The notes: generated by a model not told the origin, from the sequence alone. Counted from the stretch's first letter, positions 53,725 to 63,322 are shown. The stretch is DNA of 64,000 nucleotides from Paenibacillus sp. MMS20-IR301 (GCF_032302195.1 NZ_CP135275.1:1364001-1428000); one strand, 5' to 3'. Program-made: numbers and translations.

Positions 53725-55239
53725 ATGCTGTTGGAAAAAAATAAGAAATGGTGGGTTCTTGGTGCGCTCGCAATCAGCTTGCTGACGGTGGGATTAGACT
53801 TAACGGTACTGAATCTGGCTCTGCCTACACTGGCTGTACAAATGAATGCGAGCAACAGTGAGCTCCAGTGGTTTGCGGATGCCTATAATCTGGTGATTGC
53901 TGCCTTGTTGCTGCCCGCCGGACTGCTCGGAGATAAGCTGGGCCGGAAGAAGATGCTGCTGATGGCCTTACTGGTATTCGGGCTGGCCTCTATAGGCTGC
54001 GCCTATTCGGATACACCGCTGCAGCTGATTATCGGACGCGCATTCCTGGGACTTGGGGCAGCTTTTCTGATGCCGTTATCGATGTCAGTCATTCCGGTAT
54101 TGTTCACCGAAGAGGAACGCCCCAAAGCTATCGGAATCTGGGTAATGGCCAACGCTCTGGGTATTCCGCTTGGACCGATTCTTGGCGGATGGCTGCTGAA
54201 GAATTATGCCTGGGGATCGGTTTTTCTGATTAACTTGCCTATTATCCTGCTTGGTATGATTGCCCTTTCTATCTTTCTTAAGGAATCCCGGAGTACCGGA
54301 CGTACTAAAATTGATTTCCCGGGGATGCTGTTATCCAGTTTCGGGCTGGTGAGTCTTACCTATGGTTTCATCGAAGCCGGAGAGAGAGGCTGGAGTGATT
54401 ACGCAGTTATGGGGCCTATCCTGGGAGGAGTTGTTCTGCTTGCACTGTTTATTCTTTGGCAAAGCTTCGTCAAACAACCGCTAATCGATCTTGAATTATT
54501 TCGTTCAGCCGGATTTACTTGGGGTTCTATCTTGGCCACTGTAGTATCGTTTGCCATGTTTGGGCTGCTGTTTGTCACGCCGCAATATTTCCAGGCGGTT
54601 AGTGGCGCGGATGCGCTCGGGACAGGAGTAAGACTGCTGCCTATCGTCGGCGGTCTCCTGATCGGGTCTCAAATTGCCGAACGGCTCCAATTAAACTTTG
54701 GCGCAAAATTCACGCTGCTTGCAGGTCTTTCCCTGCTGGCGCTCGGTATGTTCATTGGCGCGAATACCGGATCATCTCACGGCTATGGCTTTGCTGCCAT
54801 TTGGATCTCTATAGTGGGTCTTGGAATCGGGTTTGCCCTGCCGACTGCCATGGATATCTCGATGGCCGCCTTGACAGCGGAGCGGAGCGGCATCGGGTCG
54901 GCGCTCATCATGACCATGCGGCAGATTGGCGGAACAATCGGTGTTGCCGTGCTGGGAACTATGCTTAGTTCGGTATATCGTGATAAACTGGCAATAGAAG
55001 GACTTTCAGGTGATTCCGCGGATGCATTACAGCGAAGTGTGGCCTCAGGGATGAATGCTGCCCGTGAGCTTCATTCTCCGGAGCTGCTGGAGGCTGTGCG
55101 TTCCGCCTTCATTCATGGAATGGATGCGATGTTATGGGTAGTCGGAGGAGTTGCCGCACTGGGTATCCTATTAACGCTTGTATTCCTGCATATTCCGCAG
55201 AGCGGGAAGGAAGGCCGTTCGATTAACGTTAGGGAGTGA
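53725..55239 (+). CDS. MFS drug exporter, DHA2 (EmrB/QacA) family
   Basis: A 504-residue 14-helix transporter. The family motifs are LDLTVLNLALPTLAVQMNAS (motif D1, ~20), GLLGDKLGRKKML (motif A, ~70) and GRAFLGLGAAFLMPLSM (motif B, ~100), with ALGIPLGPILGGWLL (motif C) at ~143. Such proteins export dyes, antiseptics or antibiotics using the proton gradient. ATG 53725 lies 9 bp after GGGAG; the in-frame ATG 53704 lies before that site. tetR follows after 6 bp. Confidence 0.9.
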   Translation: MLLEKNKKWWVLGALAISLLTVGLDLTVLNLALPTLAVQMNASNSELQWFADAYNLVIAALLLPAGLLGDKLGRKKMLLMALLVFGLASIGCAYSDTPLQLIIGRAFLGLGAAFLMPLSMSVIPVLFTEEERPKAIGIWVMANALGIPLGPILGGWLLKNYAWGSVFLINLPIILLGMIALSIFLKESRSTGRTKIDFPGMLLSSFGLVSLTYGFIEAGERGWSDYAVMGPILGGVVLLALFILWQSFVKQPLIDLELFRSAGFTWGSILATVVSFAMFGLLFVTPQYFQAVSGADALGTGVRLLPIVGGLLIGSQIAERLQLNFGAKFTLLAGLSLLALGMFIGANTGSSHGYGFAAIWISIVGLGIGFALPTAMDISMAALTAERSGIGSALIMTMRQIGGTIGVAVLGTMLSSVYRDKLAIEGLSGDSADALQRSVASGMNAARELHSPELLEAVRSAFIHGMDAMLWVVGGVAALGILLTLVFLHIPQSGKEGRSINVRE

Positions 55240-55245
55240 TAGGAA

Positions 55246-55845
55246 TTGCCGGTGGGTGAGGAACGAAAGCCTGGCTTACGTGAACGGAAGAAGGCAAAGA
55301 CGATGGCGCTGGTGCAAAAGCATGCCCTCCGCCTTTTTCACGAGCTGGGTTATAATGCAACAACCGTTGAACAAATTGCAGAGGCTGCAGAAATTTCCCC
55401 CAGTACGTTCTTCCGGTATTTCCGGACCAAAGAGGACGTAATGATGACGGATAACTATGATCCGCTTCTGATTGCAGCATTTGAGCAGCAGCCGGAGGAT
55501 TTAAGTCCGCTGACCGCCTTAAGCAATGCCATGATTTCAGCAACTGCTGATCTGTCAGCAGAGGAGCTTATCACTGTGCGGGAGAGAAACCAGCTGATTA
55601 TGACTATTCCGGAACTCAGGGCTGCTTCCCTGAACAATTGGATGCAAACGATGCAGATGATTACCGGGATGCTGGCAAAACGGCTGAACAAGAGCAGTGA
55701 TGACCTGGACATCCGCACGCTTGCCGGAGTTGTGATTGGTGTTAATCTGTCTGTTATGCAGTATCATGCGGAGCATCCGGAAAGTGATTTTGCCGCCTTG
55801 CTGGATGAGGCCTTCCATAAAGTGCAGTCCGGCCACCTGCTGTAA
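55246..55845 (+). CDS. TetR-family repressor of the MFS exporter
   Basis: A 199-residue regulator with an N-terminal HTH (AEAAEISPSTFFRYFRTKEDVMM, ~43-65) and a divergent ligand domain resembling the MftR/TetR_C17-like group. It starts at TTG 55246, 10 bp after AGGGAG; GTG 55252 is an alternative. It is in one operon with the exporter and ends in a terminator, so it is likely an autoregulator that releases the promoter when drug binds. Confidence 0.88.
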   Translation: MPVGEERKPGLRERKKAKTMALVQKHALRLFHELGYNATTVEQIAEAAEISPSTFFRYFRTKEDVMMTDNYDPLLIAAFEQQPEDLSPLTALSNAMISATADLSAEELITVRERNQLIMTIPELRAASLNNWMQTMQMITGMLAKRLNKSSDDLDIRTLAGVVIGVNLSVMQYHAEHPESDFAALLDEAFHKVQSGHLL

Positions 55846-55864
55846 ATATCTGACCGCATAATAC

Positions 55865-55902
55865 CAAACAGTCCGGCCCTCTAAGGAGAGCCGGACTGTT
55901 TG
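55865..55902. terminator. Bidirectional terminator between tetR and lysR
   Basis: AAACAGTCCGGC.CTC pairs with GAG.GCCGGACTGTTT around TAAGGA; serves both convergent genes. Confidence 0.85.
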
Positions 55903-55946
55903 GCTGCAAGAAAAGACACTAAATATTTGAGGTTATTCAATACTGA

Positions 55947-56816
55947 TCACTGCTGCTGAAAGTTCTCAATAAATTTGGCCGCCAGTGCGGACAGATATTT
56001 ATCCTTCATCCAGATTGCCGCTACCCTTGTATGGAGCGAATCGCTGCGGATCTCCTTGGAGACAAGGTTGCGGTTCGCGGCAAGCGAGTATGCGGAGCGC
56101 GGAATGATCCCGACACCAAGGCCGGCATTGGCCCACAGCAGGGTGGTCCGGGCATCGTCGTTCATACAGAAGAACCTCGGGTCGAACCCGTTCGCCAGAC
56201 AGGTCTCGGTAATCAGCTGTTCGAACCGCCGGTACACAATAAGCGGCTGCCCCTTGAGCTCATCGATCTCTATCTCGGTTTTTCCGCCGGTCCAGTCATA
56301 TTCAGGTGCCATTACGGCAATCATAGGCTCTGATGTAGTATAGATGCATTCAAGACCGCTGCTGCTGAACGGGGTGCGGACGATTCCGACTTCAACGATC
56401 CCTTTGTTCAATAAATCGATAATCCGGTAAGTGTTGCCCTCATGAATTTCAAATTTGACGCCGGAGTAAAGCTGATGAAATTCCAGCAGCCGTTCCTGCA
56501 GCAGCGTTGCCGCCGAGGAGGAAACCGTGCCGATGGATAGCGTGCCGGACACGCCCTTCACATAGTCCTTAAGCTCACGGGTGGTCGAGTCCGCCAGCTC
56601 CAGCAGCTGCATGGCCCTTTCCCGCAAAAGCATTCCGGCGTCTGTCAGCTGCACGCTGCGCGGCCCCCGTTCAAACAGCTTAACCCCCAGCTCCTCCTCC
56701 AGCAGCTTCAACTGCTGGCTAAGCGGGGGCTGGGCCATTTGCAGCTTCCGTGCTGCGGAGGTAATCTGTCCTTCCTCGGCGATGGCCAGAAAATATTTCA
56801 ATTGGCGGATATCCAT
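55947..56816 (-). CDS. LysR-family transcriptional regulator
   Basis: A 289-residue regulator: MDIRQLKYFLAIAEEGQITSAARKLQMAQPPLSQQLKLLEEELG is a typical LysR HTH (~1-45) of the CatM/BenM-like group; the effector domain starts near 90 (GTLSIGTVSSSAATLLQERL). It is divergent from the ABC exporter genes, with a repeated ATACGAAA motif in the gap. It probably controls that exporter, though the effector is unknown. The ATG follows AGGAGGCATATGACACA with the site ~12 bp away. Confidence 0.88.
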   Translation of the reverse strand: MDIRQLKYFLAIAEEGQITSAARKLQMAQPPLSQQLKLLEEELGVKLFERGPRSVQLTDAGMLLRERAMQLLELADSTTRELKDYVKGVSGTLSIGTVSSSAATLLQERLLEFHQLYSGVKFEIHEGNTYRIIDLLNKGIVEVGIVRTPFSSSGLECIYTTSEPMIAVMAPEYDWTGGKTEIEIDELKGQPLIVYRRFEQLITETCLANGFDPRFFCMNDDARTTLLWANAGLGVGIIPRSAYSLAANRNLVSKEIRSDSLHTRVAAIWMKDKYLSALAAKFIENFQQQ

Positions 56817-56870
56817 TGTGTCATATGCCTCCTGTAGTCTACCGTTTGAATGGTGTCTATGCTAAGTGCC

Positions 56871-56900
56871 ATACGAAATATGTATCGCATAGATACGAAA
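56871..56900. promoter_or_regulatory. Candidate LysR operator
   Basis: ATACGAAATATGTAT (56871-56885) is an ATAC-N7-GTAT palindrome, overlapped by TATC-N5-GATA (56883-56895). ATACGAAA recurs at 56893-56900, 22 bp on. Located ~55 bp from the LysR start. Confidence 0.5.
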
Positions 56901-57000
56901 CCAATATTATTAATATGTAAACGGGTATGACATAATCATAACGGGTCTTATGCTTTTTTCAAGATCAAATACATACTACGTAAGTTAGGTGAGGATAACT

Positions 57001-58740
57001 GTGCTGAAAATTGCTGTTTTTCTAAAACCGTACAGAAAAGAAACAATCATCGGGCCGGTCTTCAAGCTGCTGGAGGCTATTCTGGAGCTGCTGCTGCCGA
57101 CCATCGTTGCCCTGATCATTAACAACGGGATAGGTAATCAGGATAGCGGATATGTCTACCGCATGGGCTCCCTGATGATACTGATGTCGCTCCTCGGCTT
57201 CGGCTGCTCCATGATCTGTCAGTATTACGCTGCGCGGGCTTCGCAGGGCTTCGGGACCTCGCTGCGCAACAGCATATTCAAGCACATCTCTTCGCTGTCC
57301 TATGCGGAGCTGGATGTTATCGGTACGCCGTCGCTGATCAACCGGATCACGAATGATGTCAATCAGCTGCAGCTGGCGGTTGCCATGCTGATCCGGCTCG
57401 TCATCCGCGCGCCGTTCATCTGTATCGGTGCCATTATTATGGCCATGATCCTTGATTTCCGGCTGTCGCTGATTCTGATTGCAGCCACACCGGTATTCGG
57501 TGTGATTCTGTACTTCATTATTACGCGCAGTGCTCCGCTGTACCGTAAGTATCAGGCGAAGCTTGACCGGCTGGCACTGGTGCTGAGTGAGAACCTCTCC
57601 GGTATCCGCGTCATCCGCGCATTCGCCAAGAGCCGCCGTGAGAAGCAGCGGTTCGATGAAGCTTCGGAGGACCTGACGCAGACTGCCATCCGGGTAGGAC
57701 GTATTGCTGCCTGGCTCGGCCCGCTGACAACACTGGTAGTTAATGCGGCGATTATCGCCATTCTCTGGGCAGGGGGCATCCACATTGAAGCCGGAAGGCT
57801 CTCGCAAGGGGAGATCATCGCCTTCATTAACTATGTGACGCAGATTCTGCTGGCCTTGATTGTAGTGTCCAATCTTGTCATTCTGTTCACCAAAGCATCT
57901 TCATCGGCTAACCGGGTAAACGAGGTGCTGGCCATGACTGCTTCAGTTGCCGAGCCTGCGGATGCAGTGCTTCCTGCCCGTCCGGTGGAAGAGGCGCCGG
58001 CGGTTTCCTTCCGCAATGTCTCCTTTGGTTACAATAAGACCGGTGAGCTTGCGCTGCAGAATATTTCTGTAGAGATTAAACGCGGAGAAACGGTTGGACT
58101 GATCGGAAGTACCGGGTCCGGCAAATCAACATTCGTTAATCTGATTCCGCGCTTCTATGATGCTGTAGAAGGGGATGTCGAAGTGGATGGCATCAACGTA
58201 AAAAACTACCGCCTGGAGCAGCTGCGCAGCAAGATCGGCATCGTCCCCCAGAAGGCGGTGCTGTTCACGGGAACCATTGCCGATAACCTCCGCTGGGGCA
58301 AAGCGGCAGCAACCGAAGAGGAGCTGATGGCTGCGGCCTCCATCGCCCAGGCGGAAGAATTCATCAGCAAGCTGCCGGAGGGACTGAATACACCGGTGGC
58401 CAGAGGCGGGCTTAATCTGTCCGGCGGGCAGAAGCAGCGGCTGACCATCGCCCGCGCAGTCGTGGGGCGCCCGCCGATTCTGATTCTCGATGATTCCTCC
58501 AGTGCGCTTGATTTCGCTACGGATGCGGCGCTGCGCCGGGCACTGAAGGAGAACAGCGGGGAGATGACCGTACTGCTTGTGTCCCAGCGCGTGAGCACCG
58601 TGCGGCAGGCGGACCAGATTATCGTATTTGAGGAAGGACGGATTGCCGGTACCGGCAGTCACGAAGAGCTGCTGGAGAGCTGCGGGGTGTATCAGGAAAT
58701 CTGCAAATCCCAGCTTTCGAGTGAGGAGGCGCTGCAATGA
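57001..58740 (+). CDS. Heterodimeric ABC exporter, subunit with degenerate catalytic site
   Basis: A 579-residue half-transporter: six membrane helices (~1-310), then an ATPase. Walker A GSTGSGKST (~368), signature LSGGQKQR (~473). Walker B ends ILDDSSSALD, with Asp instead of the catalytic Glu, and the switch His is replaced (VSQRVST). This is the pattern of the inactive half in BmrC/TM287-type exporters, which pump drugs or lipids. GTG 57001 follows AGGTGAGG. Its stop overlaps the next gene (ATGA), its partner. Confidence 0.92.
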   Translation: MLKIAVFLKPYRKETIIGPVFKLLEAILELLLPTIVALIINNGIGNQDSGYVYRMGSLMILMSLLGFGCSMICQYYAARASQGFGTSLRNSIFKHISSLSYAELDVIGTPSLINRITNDVNQLQLAVAMLIRLVIRAPFICIGAIIMAMILDFRLSLILIAATPVFGVILYFIITRSAPLYRKYQAKLDRLALVLSENLSGIRVIRAFAKSRREKQRFDEASEDLTQTAIRVGRIAAWLGPLTTLVVNAAIIAILWAGGIHIEAGRLSQGEIIAFINYVTQILLALIVVSNLVILFTKASSSANRVNEVLAMTASVAEPADAVLPARPVEEAPAVSFRNVSFGYNKTGELALQNISVEIKRGETVGLIGSTGSGKSTFVNLIPRFYDAVEGDVEVDGINVKNYRLEQLRSKIGIVPQKAVLFTGTIADNLRWGKAAATEEELMAAASIAQAEEFISKLPEGLNTPVARGGLNLSGGQKQRLTIARAVVGRPPILILDDSSSALDFATDAALRRALKENSGEMTVLLVSQRVSTVRQADQIIVFEEGRIAGTGSHEELLESCGVYQEICKSQLSSEEALQ

Positions 58741-60476
58741 ACACTACAATGACCTGGAAAAGGCTGTTCGCCTATGCAAAACAATATAGAAAAATAACGG
58801 TTGGTGCGGTGATCTGCGCCATTCTAAGCGTCATCGCCAGCCTGATCGGACCGCTGCTGATCGGCCGGGCGATCGACAGGATGATCGGGCCGGATCATGT
58901 GGATTTCCCGGAAATCCTCCGTCTGCTGCTTATACTGGGGGCCGTATATCTGGCAGGCAGCTTCTTCGGCTGGCTGCTCACCTATTACACGAATAAGCTC
59001 GCCTACCGCACAGTATACGATCTACGCAGGGAGCTGTTTGACAAGCTCGATGCGCTGCCGCTGAAATTTCATGATAATCATCCGCAGGGGGACAGCATCA
59101 GCCGGTTCGTGAACGACATGGATGCCGTCTCTGACGGGCTGCTGCAGGGCTTCTCCACCTTGTTGACCGGGATTGTTACCATTGCCGGGGCCATCGGGCT
59201 TATGCTCTATATCAGTCCGGTAATGACGCTGGTAGTGCTGCTGTCGGCACCGGCAACCTTTTTCGTCGCCCGCTTCATTACGATGCGTTCCCAGCAGCTG
59301 TTCCGTGAGCAGGCGAAGATTCTCGGCGGGCTGAACGGCTATGTGGAAGAGATTATCGGCGGACAAAAGGTGGTGCAGGCGTATCATTATGAGGACCGTT
59401 CGTTTGCCGCTTTCGCTAAGCGGAATAATGATCTGTACAGTGCGGGGGTCAAATCGCAGTTTTACGGTTCGCTGTCCAACCCGACAACACGGCTCGTCAA
59501 TAATATTACCTTCTCGGTCATCGCAATGATCGGCAGTGCGATTGTCATCGGGGGGCATCTGTCTGTAGGGGACCTGTCCAGCTTCCTGATCTATTCCAAC
59601 CTGTTCGCGAAGCCTTTTAATGAGATTACCGGGGTTATTACCCAGCTGCAATCGGCAACAGCATCAGCACAGCGGATTTTCACCGTTCTTGATCTGCCGC
59701 AGGAGGCTCCTGATGCGCCGGATGCGCATGTGCTGCAGGGCAGCCAAGGGACGATTACCTTTGACCAAGTAAGCTTCGCCTATACGCCTGAGCGTCCGCT
59801 GATCAAGAACTTCAGCCTGGAGGTGAAGCCGGGTACCCGTGTGGCGATTGTCGGACAGACCGGTGCCGGCAAAACAACACTGGTTAACCTGCTGATGCGC
59901 TTCTATGAGGTCGGCGGCGGTACAATTTCAATTGACGGCAAAGATATCACCACAATTACCCGCGACAGCCTGCGGCGTAATTTCGGTATGGTGCTGCAGG
60001 AGACCTGGCTCTACGGAGGCTCCATCCGCGATAATATCGCCTACGGTAAGCCGGAGGCGTCCGAGGCTGAAGTCATAGCCGCAGCCAAAGCAGCGAACGC
60101 GCACAGCTTCATCAAGCGTCTGCCGGAAGGCTATGACACCAAAATCAGCGCGTCCGGGGATAACCTCTCCCAGGGCCAGAAGCAGCTGCTGACGATTGCC
60201 CGCGTCATGCTGGCGGATCCGCCGATGCTGATTCTGGATGAGGCGACAAGCAGCATTGACACGCTGACAGAGGTGCGGATTCAGAAGGCGTTCCTCGCGA
60301 TGATTGCAGGGCGGACCAGCTTCGTCATTGCCCACCGCCTGTCCACAATCCGCGAAGCGGATCTTATCCTGTTCATGAAGGACGGCGACATCGTCGAGAG
60401 CGGCACGCATGAGCAGCTGCTGGAGAGCGGAGGGTATTACGCCCGGCTGTATAACAGCCAGTTTGCGGCGGTGTAA
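58737..60476 (+). CDS. Heterodimeric ABC exporter, catalytically competent subunit
   Basis: A 579-residue half-transporter with six helices (~15-320) and an ATPase: GQTGAGKTT (~378), Q-loop VLQETWLYGG, signature LSQGQKQ (~478), Walker B LILDEATSSIDT with catalytic Glu, and H-loop IAHRLST. The LSQGQ signature variant would face the degenerate Walker site of the partner, consistent with a BmrCD-like asymmetric pair. It overlaps the upstream subunit by 4 bp and is followed by a terminator. Confidence 0.93.
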   Translation: MNTTMTWKRLFAYAKQYRKITVGAVICAILSVIASLIGPLLIGRAIDRMIGPDHVDFPEILRLLLILGAVYLAGSFFGWLLTYYTNKLAYRTVYDLRRELFDKLDALPLKFHDNHPQGDSISRFVNDMDAVSDGLLQGFSTLLTGIVTIAGAIGLMLYISPVMTLVVLLSAPATFFVARFITMRSQQLFREQAKILGGLNGYVEEIIGGQKVVQAYHYEDRSFAAFAKRNNDLYSAGVKSQFYGSLSNPTTRLVNNITFSVIAMIGSAIVIGGHLSVGDLSSFLIYSNLFAKPFNEITGVITQLQSATASAQRIFTVLDLPQEAPDAPDAHVLQGSQGTITFDQVSFAYTPERPLIKNFSLEVKPGTRVAIVGQTGAGKTTLVNLLMRFYEVGGGTISIDGKDITTITRDSLRRNFGMVLQETWLYGGSIRDNIAYGKPEASEAEVIAAAKAANAHSFIKRLPEGYDTKISASGDNLSQGQKQLLTIARVMLADPPMLILDEATSSIDTLTEVRIQKAFLAMIAGRTSFVIAHRLSTIREADLILFMKDGDIVESGTHEQLLESGGYYARLYNSQFAAV

Positions 60477-60497
60477 CATAATAAAGTTGATAATTCT

Positions 60498-60549
60498 CCT
60501 CATAACCTGTTGGGATGTATGCCCAATAAGGTTATGAGGTATTTTTTTC
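60498..60549 (+). terminator. Terminator of the ABC exporter operon
   Basis: CCTCATAACCT.TTGGG pairs with CCCAA.AAGGTTATGAGG, followed by TATTTTTTT. Confidence 0.85.
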
Positions 60550-60559
60550 TTGATTTCAC

Positions 60560-60596
60560 TATAACATCGTTATAGACTTGGTATAACGATGTTATA
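60560..60596. promoter_or_regulatory. Tandem palindromic TetR operators
   Basis: TATAACATCGTTATA (60560-60574) and TATAACGATGTTATA (60582-60596) are two 15-bp palindromes (TATAAC-N3-GTTATA), centre to centre 22 bp. Together with flanking CAC/GTG they form an exact 18-bp inverted repeat with a 7-nt spacer (60557-60599). They lie ~60 bp before a tetR gene. Confidence 0.85.
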
Positions 60597-60655
60597 GTGA
60601 AAGTATTTACTTACCGCAAGGATTCAAGGATCAGCAATTGAAAGGGGAATGAAAG

Positions 60656-61351
60656 ATGGCTAAGGAAGATAGGGGTGCCGGCGAGTCTGGCACAAGAAGC
60701 AGCGGCAGAAAAGCTGGCGGCGGGATGGAGGGAGCAAATGCCGATACACGCATGAGAATTCTGGAGAGTGCAAGGCAGCTGTTTCTGGATACCGGTTATC
60801 ATAAAGTATCGATGCGGACACTTGCTAAAGCGGCAGGAGTCTCAACGGGTCCGCTTTATTTTCATTTCAGTAATAAGGCCGAGGTCTATTTCGCTTTGAG
60901 CATGGAGGCGCTGCAGGTTCTTAACGGGAGGATACAGCAGGCAGCAGCACTTGACCTGCCGGAAGCCCGGAAGCTTCACATGATCTTTATGGTGTTTGAA
61001 GGCTTTTACCGGGAGGAGCCGGTGTATAACCAGATTATCCGGCTCGCCTTTAACCCGTTATCGGGAATAGACTTTACAGAGTCACAGCGGACAGCACTGC
61101 GGGACAGGAAGCTGCAATATATGAACATTATGAAATCAGTGGCTGCATCCGGCATCCATAATGGTGAACTGCGTGACACAGAAGCTACCCGGCTGATGCT
61201 TGTACTCCATGCACTAGGAGAGGGGATTATGATGGCTGCTGAGAATGGGGATCTGGATATGTATGGCGTTACGGTCACGGAGCTGGTGAATGAGGCTTCA
61301 CGGGTTGCTTATCGCGGCATTGCCGTCCGTGAGGAGGGAGAACAGGAATGA
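60656..61351 (+). CDS. TetR-family repressor
   Basis: A 231-residue regulator with a polar ~28-residue N-terminal extension, an HTH at ~45-75 (MRTLAKAAGVSTGPLYFHFSNKAEVYFAL) and a helical ligand domain. The ATG follows AAAGGGG. Two perfect palindromes upstream are the likely operators, giving autorepression. Its last codons overlap the hydrolase start (ATGA), so the two form an operon and the hydrolase or its substrate is probably linked to the inducing compound. Confidence 0.9.
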   Translation: MAKEDRGAGESGTRSSGRKAGGGMEGANADTRMRILESARQLFLDTGYHKVSMRTLAKAAGVSTGPLYFHFSNKAEVYFALSMEALQVLNGRIQQAAALDLPEARKLHMIFMVFEGFYREEPVYNQIIRLAFNPLSGIDFTESQRTALRDRKLQYMNIMKSVAASGIHNGELRDTEATRLMLVLHALGEGIMMAAENGDLDMYGVTVTELVNEASRVAYRGIAVREEGEQE

Positions 61352-62457
61352 GACTGCTGGAATGGGGATTGCTCCTTGCCGGTTTGGCGGCGGGGCTGCT
61401 GCTGATTAGGGCTGTGTGGCAATTGGCGGAGTGGAATAAGGCGAGAATTCTTGTCAAGCATGGAGGGATCAGCCAGGTTGATAAAGTTGTGCTCGGCGGT
61501 GTAACGCAGTCTATCCTTATCCAGTCTTCCAGCCGGGGGCTGCCCGTACTGCTTGTGCTGCATGGCGGACCGGGGATGCCGGTGCCCGGTGTGGGTGCAA
61601 GAGGGAATAAGCGTACATTTAATCTGACAACGCAAGAGCTGTTAAGCCAGTTCACGGTTGTATATTGGGATCAGCGGGGTACGGGCCGTTCCAGCCCGAA
61701 GGAGCTTGATCCGTCGACAATGAACTTTGAGCAGCTGGTTGCTGATGCTTATCAATTGAGCGGCTGGCTTACCAGGCAGTTTGAAGTGGATAAAATCTAT
61801 CTCTGCGGGTTATCGTGGGGCAGTATGCTTGGACTGCAGCTGGCAGCCCGTCATCCCGAGAAATTCCACGCGTATTGCGGCGTGGCCCAGATTATCAACT
61901 GGACACAGAGTGATATTCAGGGCTACGACTGGATGCTGGAACAGGCGCTTGGCACCGGGAATAAGAAAGCCTACCGGGGGCTGCTGAAGATAGGACCGCC
62001 CCCTTACGAGGATAACCTGCCAAACTGGAATGAATTCCGCAAATGGCTGATGCTGCTTGGCGGATACACCGGCCGGAATGGTACACAGAAGCCTGCCGGG
62101 CTGCTTCCCTTCATTGCCGCCCTGCTGAAATCTCCTGACTACAGGCTGCGCGATCTGGCTCATATCTTCAGCAAAGGGATGAAGCTAAGCTACTCACCGC
62201 AGATGCTGAAGGATATTCATGTTTATGCAGCGGAGCGTTCAATCGGGAGGCTTAAAATTCCCGTGCAGTTCATCCATGGTGTTCATGATCAGGCATGCCC
62301 GGCGGATCTGCTGGAGCGTTTCTGCGTGCAGCTGGAGGCGCCGGCAGGCAAATCGGTAGTCTGGCTGAACAATGCCGCACACATCTTCAGTCCAGAGGAT
62401 GCACAGACAGCGGAGAATGAGCTGATTAAGTTGTTGTCTCGGAATTTGAGCCGTTAA
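61348..62457 (+). CDS. Alpha/beta hydrolase, prolyl-iminopeptidase-like, membrane-anchored
   Basis: A 369-residue S33-type hydrolase. Residues ~4-23 are a membrane helix (WGLLLAGLAAGLLLIRAVW). The oxyanion motif LHGGPGMP (~72), the WDQRGTGRS motif (~108), nucleophile GLSWGSMLG (Ser ~156), Asp in HGVHDQACP (~311) and His in NNAAHIFS (~347) complete the catalytic set. The family includes proline iminopeptidases and esterases; substrate unknown. Co-transcribed with tetR. The 3' end overlaps the convergent AraC gene by 32 bp. Confidence 0.88.
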   Translation: MRLLEWGLLLAGLAAGLLLIRAVWQLAEWNKARILVKHGGISQVDKVVLGGVTQSILIQSSSRGLPVLLVLHGGPGMPVPGVGARGNKRTFNLTTQELLSQFTVVYWDQRGTGRSSPKELDPSTMNFEQLVADAYQLSGWLTRQFEVDKIYLCGLSWGSMLGLQLAARHPEKFHAYCGVAQIINWTQSDIQGYDWMLEQALGTGNKKAYRGLLKIGPPPYEDNLPNWNEFRKWLMLLGGYTGRNGTQKPAGLLPFIAALLKSPDYRLRDLAHIFSKGMKLSYSPQMLKDIHVYAAERSIGRLKIPVQFIHGVHDQACPADLLERFCVQLEAPAGKSVVWLNNAAHIFSPEDAQTAENELIKLLSRNLSR

Positions 62458-63322
62458 GCTTCTGGTACCGGCTCCGCATAACCCCCGGCGTACAGCCATG
62501 CGCCTTGCGGAACACTCGGATGAAGTAATTGGTCTCCATGCCAAGGTTCAGCGCAATATCCTGCACCGGGCGCTCAGGCGCCTCGGTAATCATCTGCACC
62601 GCGCGCTGCAGCCGCAGGTTCTGCAGATATTTATGCGGGGTCACGCCGTATTCCTGCTGGAACAGACGCTGGAAATGCTGGACGGAATAACCGACGGCCG
62701 CTGCAAGGTTCGTCACCAGCAGCGGCTCGGTGAAGTGCTCGTTAATCAGGCTGACGGCTTTGCCCAGCGCCTCATTGCGGACATATTCATTCTCCAGCCT
62801 CCCCGCTGTGCCGGAGGAGCTGTCCCCCTGGCGCAGTGTCAGCAGCAGCCGGTAGAGGCTGACGGACAGCTCCTGCAGCGATTGCTCCTCCTGGCGGCCG
62901 GTGCTTTGTCCGTTGACCGTATGCCAGATGCTGCCGATCAGCTCCCAGCATTCATCGAAATGCTCGACCCGGAAGGGGACCGGAGGCAGTAGCCCTAGCC
63001 CCTCCAGCACGGTGCCGGACAGGCTGCCCTGGAAGCCGATGAAGCCGACATGCCAGGGCTCATGGGACAGCGGATAATATTCATGGCCCCGGTCACGCGG
63101 GAAAGCGAAGGCCATCCCCGGCTGCAGGATCGTCTCTGTGCCGTTTTCCAGGTCCCGGAACAGGCCGCTGCCGCTGCGGATCAGGAACACCTGATTGACC
63201 GGGAAGCCGCCCGGGCGGACATGATGATACTGGATATGACGTCCGACCGAATACGGATATAAGGGGAATGCGCTAAGGTCGCGCGGCATTTCAATCAGCG
63301 AAAAGGGAAGAATAGGGAACAC
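62426..63322 (-). CDS. AraC-family transcriptional regulator (sugar-type)
   Basis: A 298-residue regulator: a cupin ligand domain (~15-135; FLIRSGSGLF, GMAFAFPRDRGHEYYPL) and two HTH motifs near the C-terminus (NLAAAVGYSVQHFQRLFQQEYGVTPHKYL and DIALNLGMETNYFIRVFRKAHGCTPGVMR). It lies back to back with a beta-galactosidase gene, so it probably activates that gene on a sugar signal. GTG 63322 gives the full domain; the ribosome site is weak, and ATG 63289 is a possible shorter start. Confidence 0.85.
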   Translation of the reverse strand: MFPILPFSLIEMPRDLSAFPLYPYSVGRHIQYHHVRPGGFPVNQVFLIRSGSGLFRDLENGTETILQPGMAFAFPRDRGHEYYPLSHEPWHVGFIGFQGSLSGTVLEGLGLLPPVPFRVEHFDECWELIGSIWHTVNGQSTGRQEEQSLQELSVSLYRLLLTLRQGDSSSGTAGRLENEYVRNEALGKAVSLINEHFTEPLLVTNLAAAVGYSVQHFQRLFQQEYGVTPHKYLQNLRLQRAVQMITEAPERPVQDIALNLGMETNYFIRVFRKAHGCTPGVMRSRYQKLNGSNSETTT

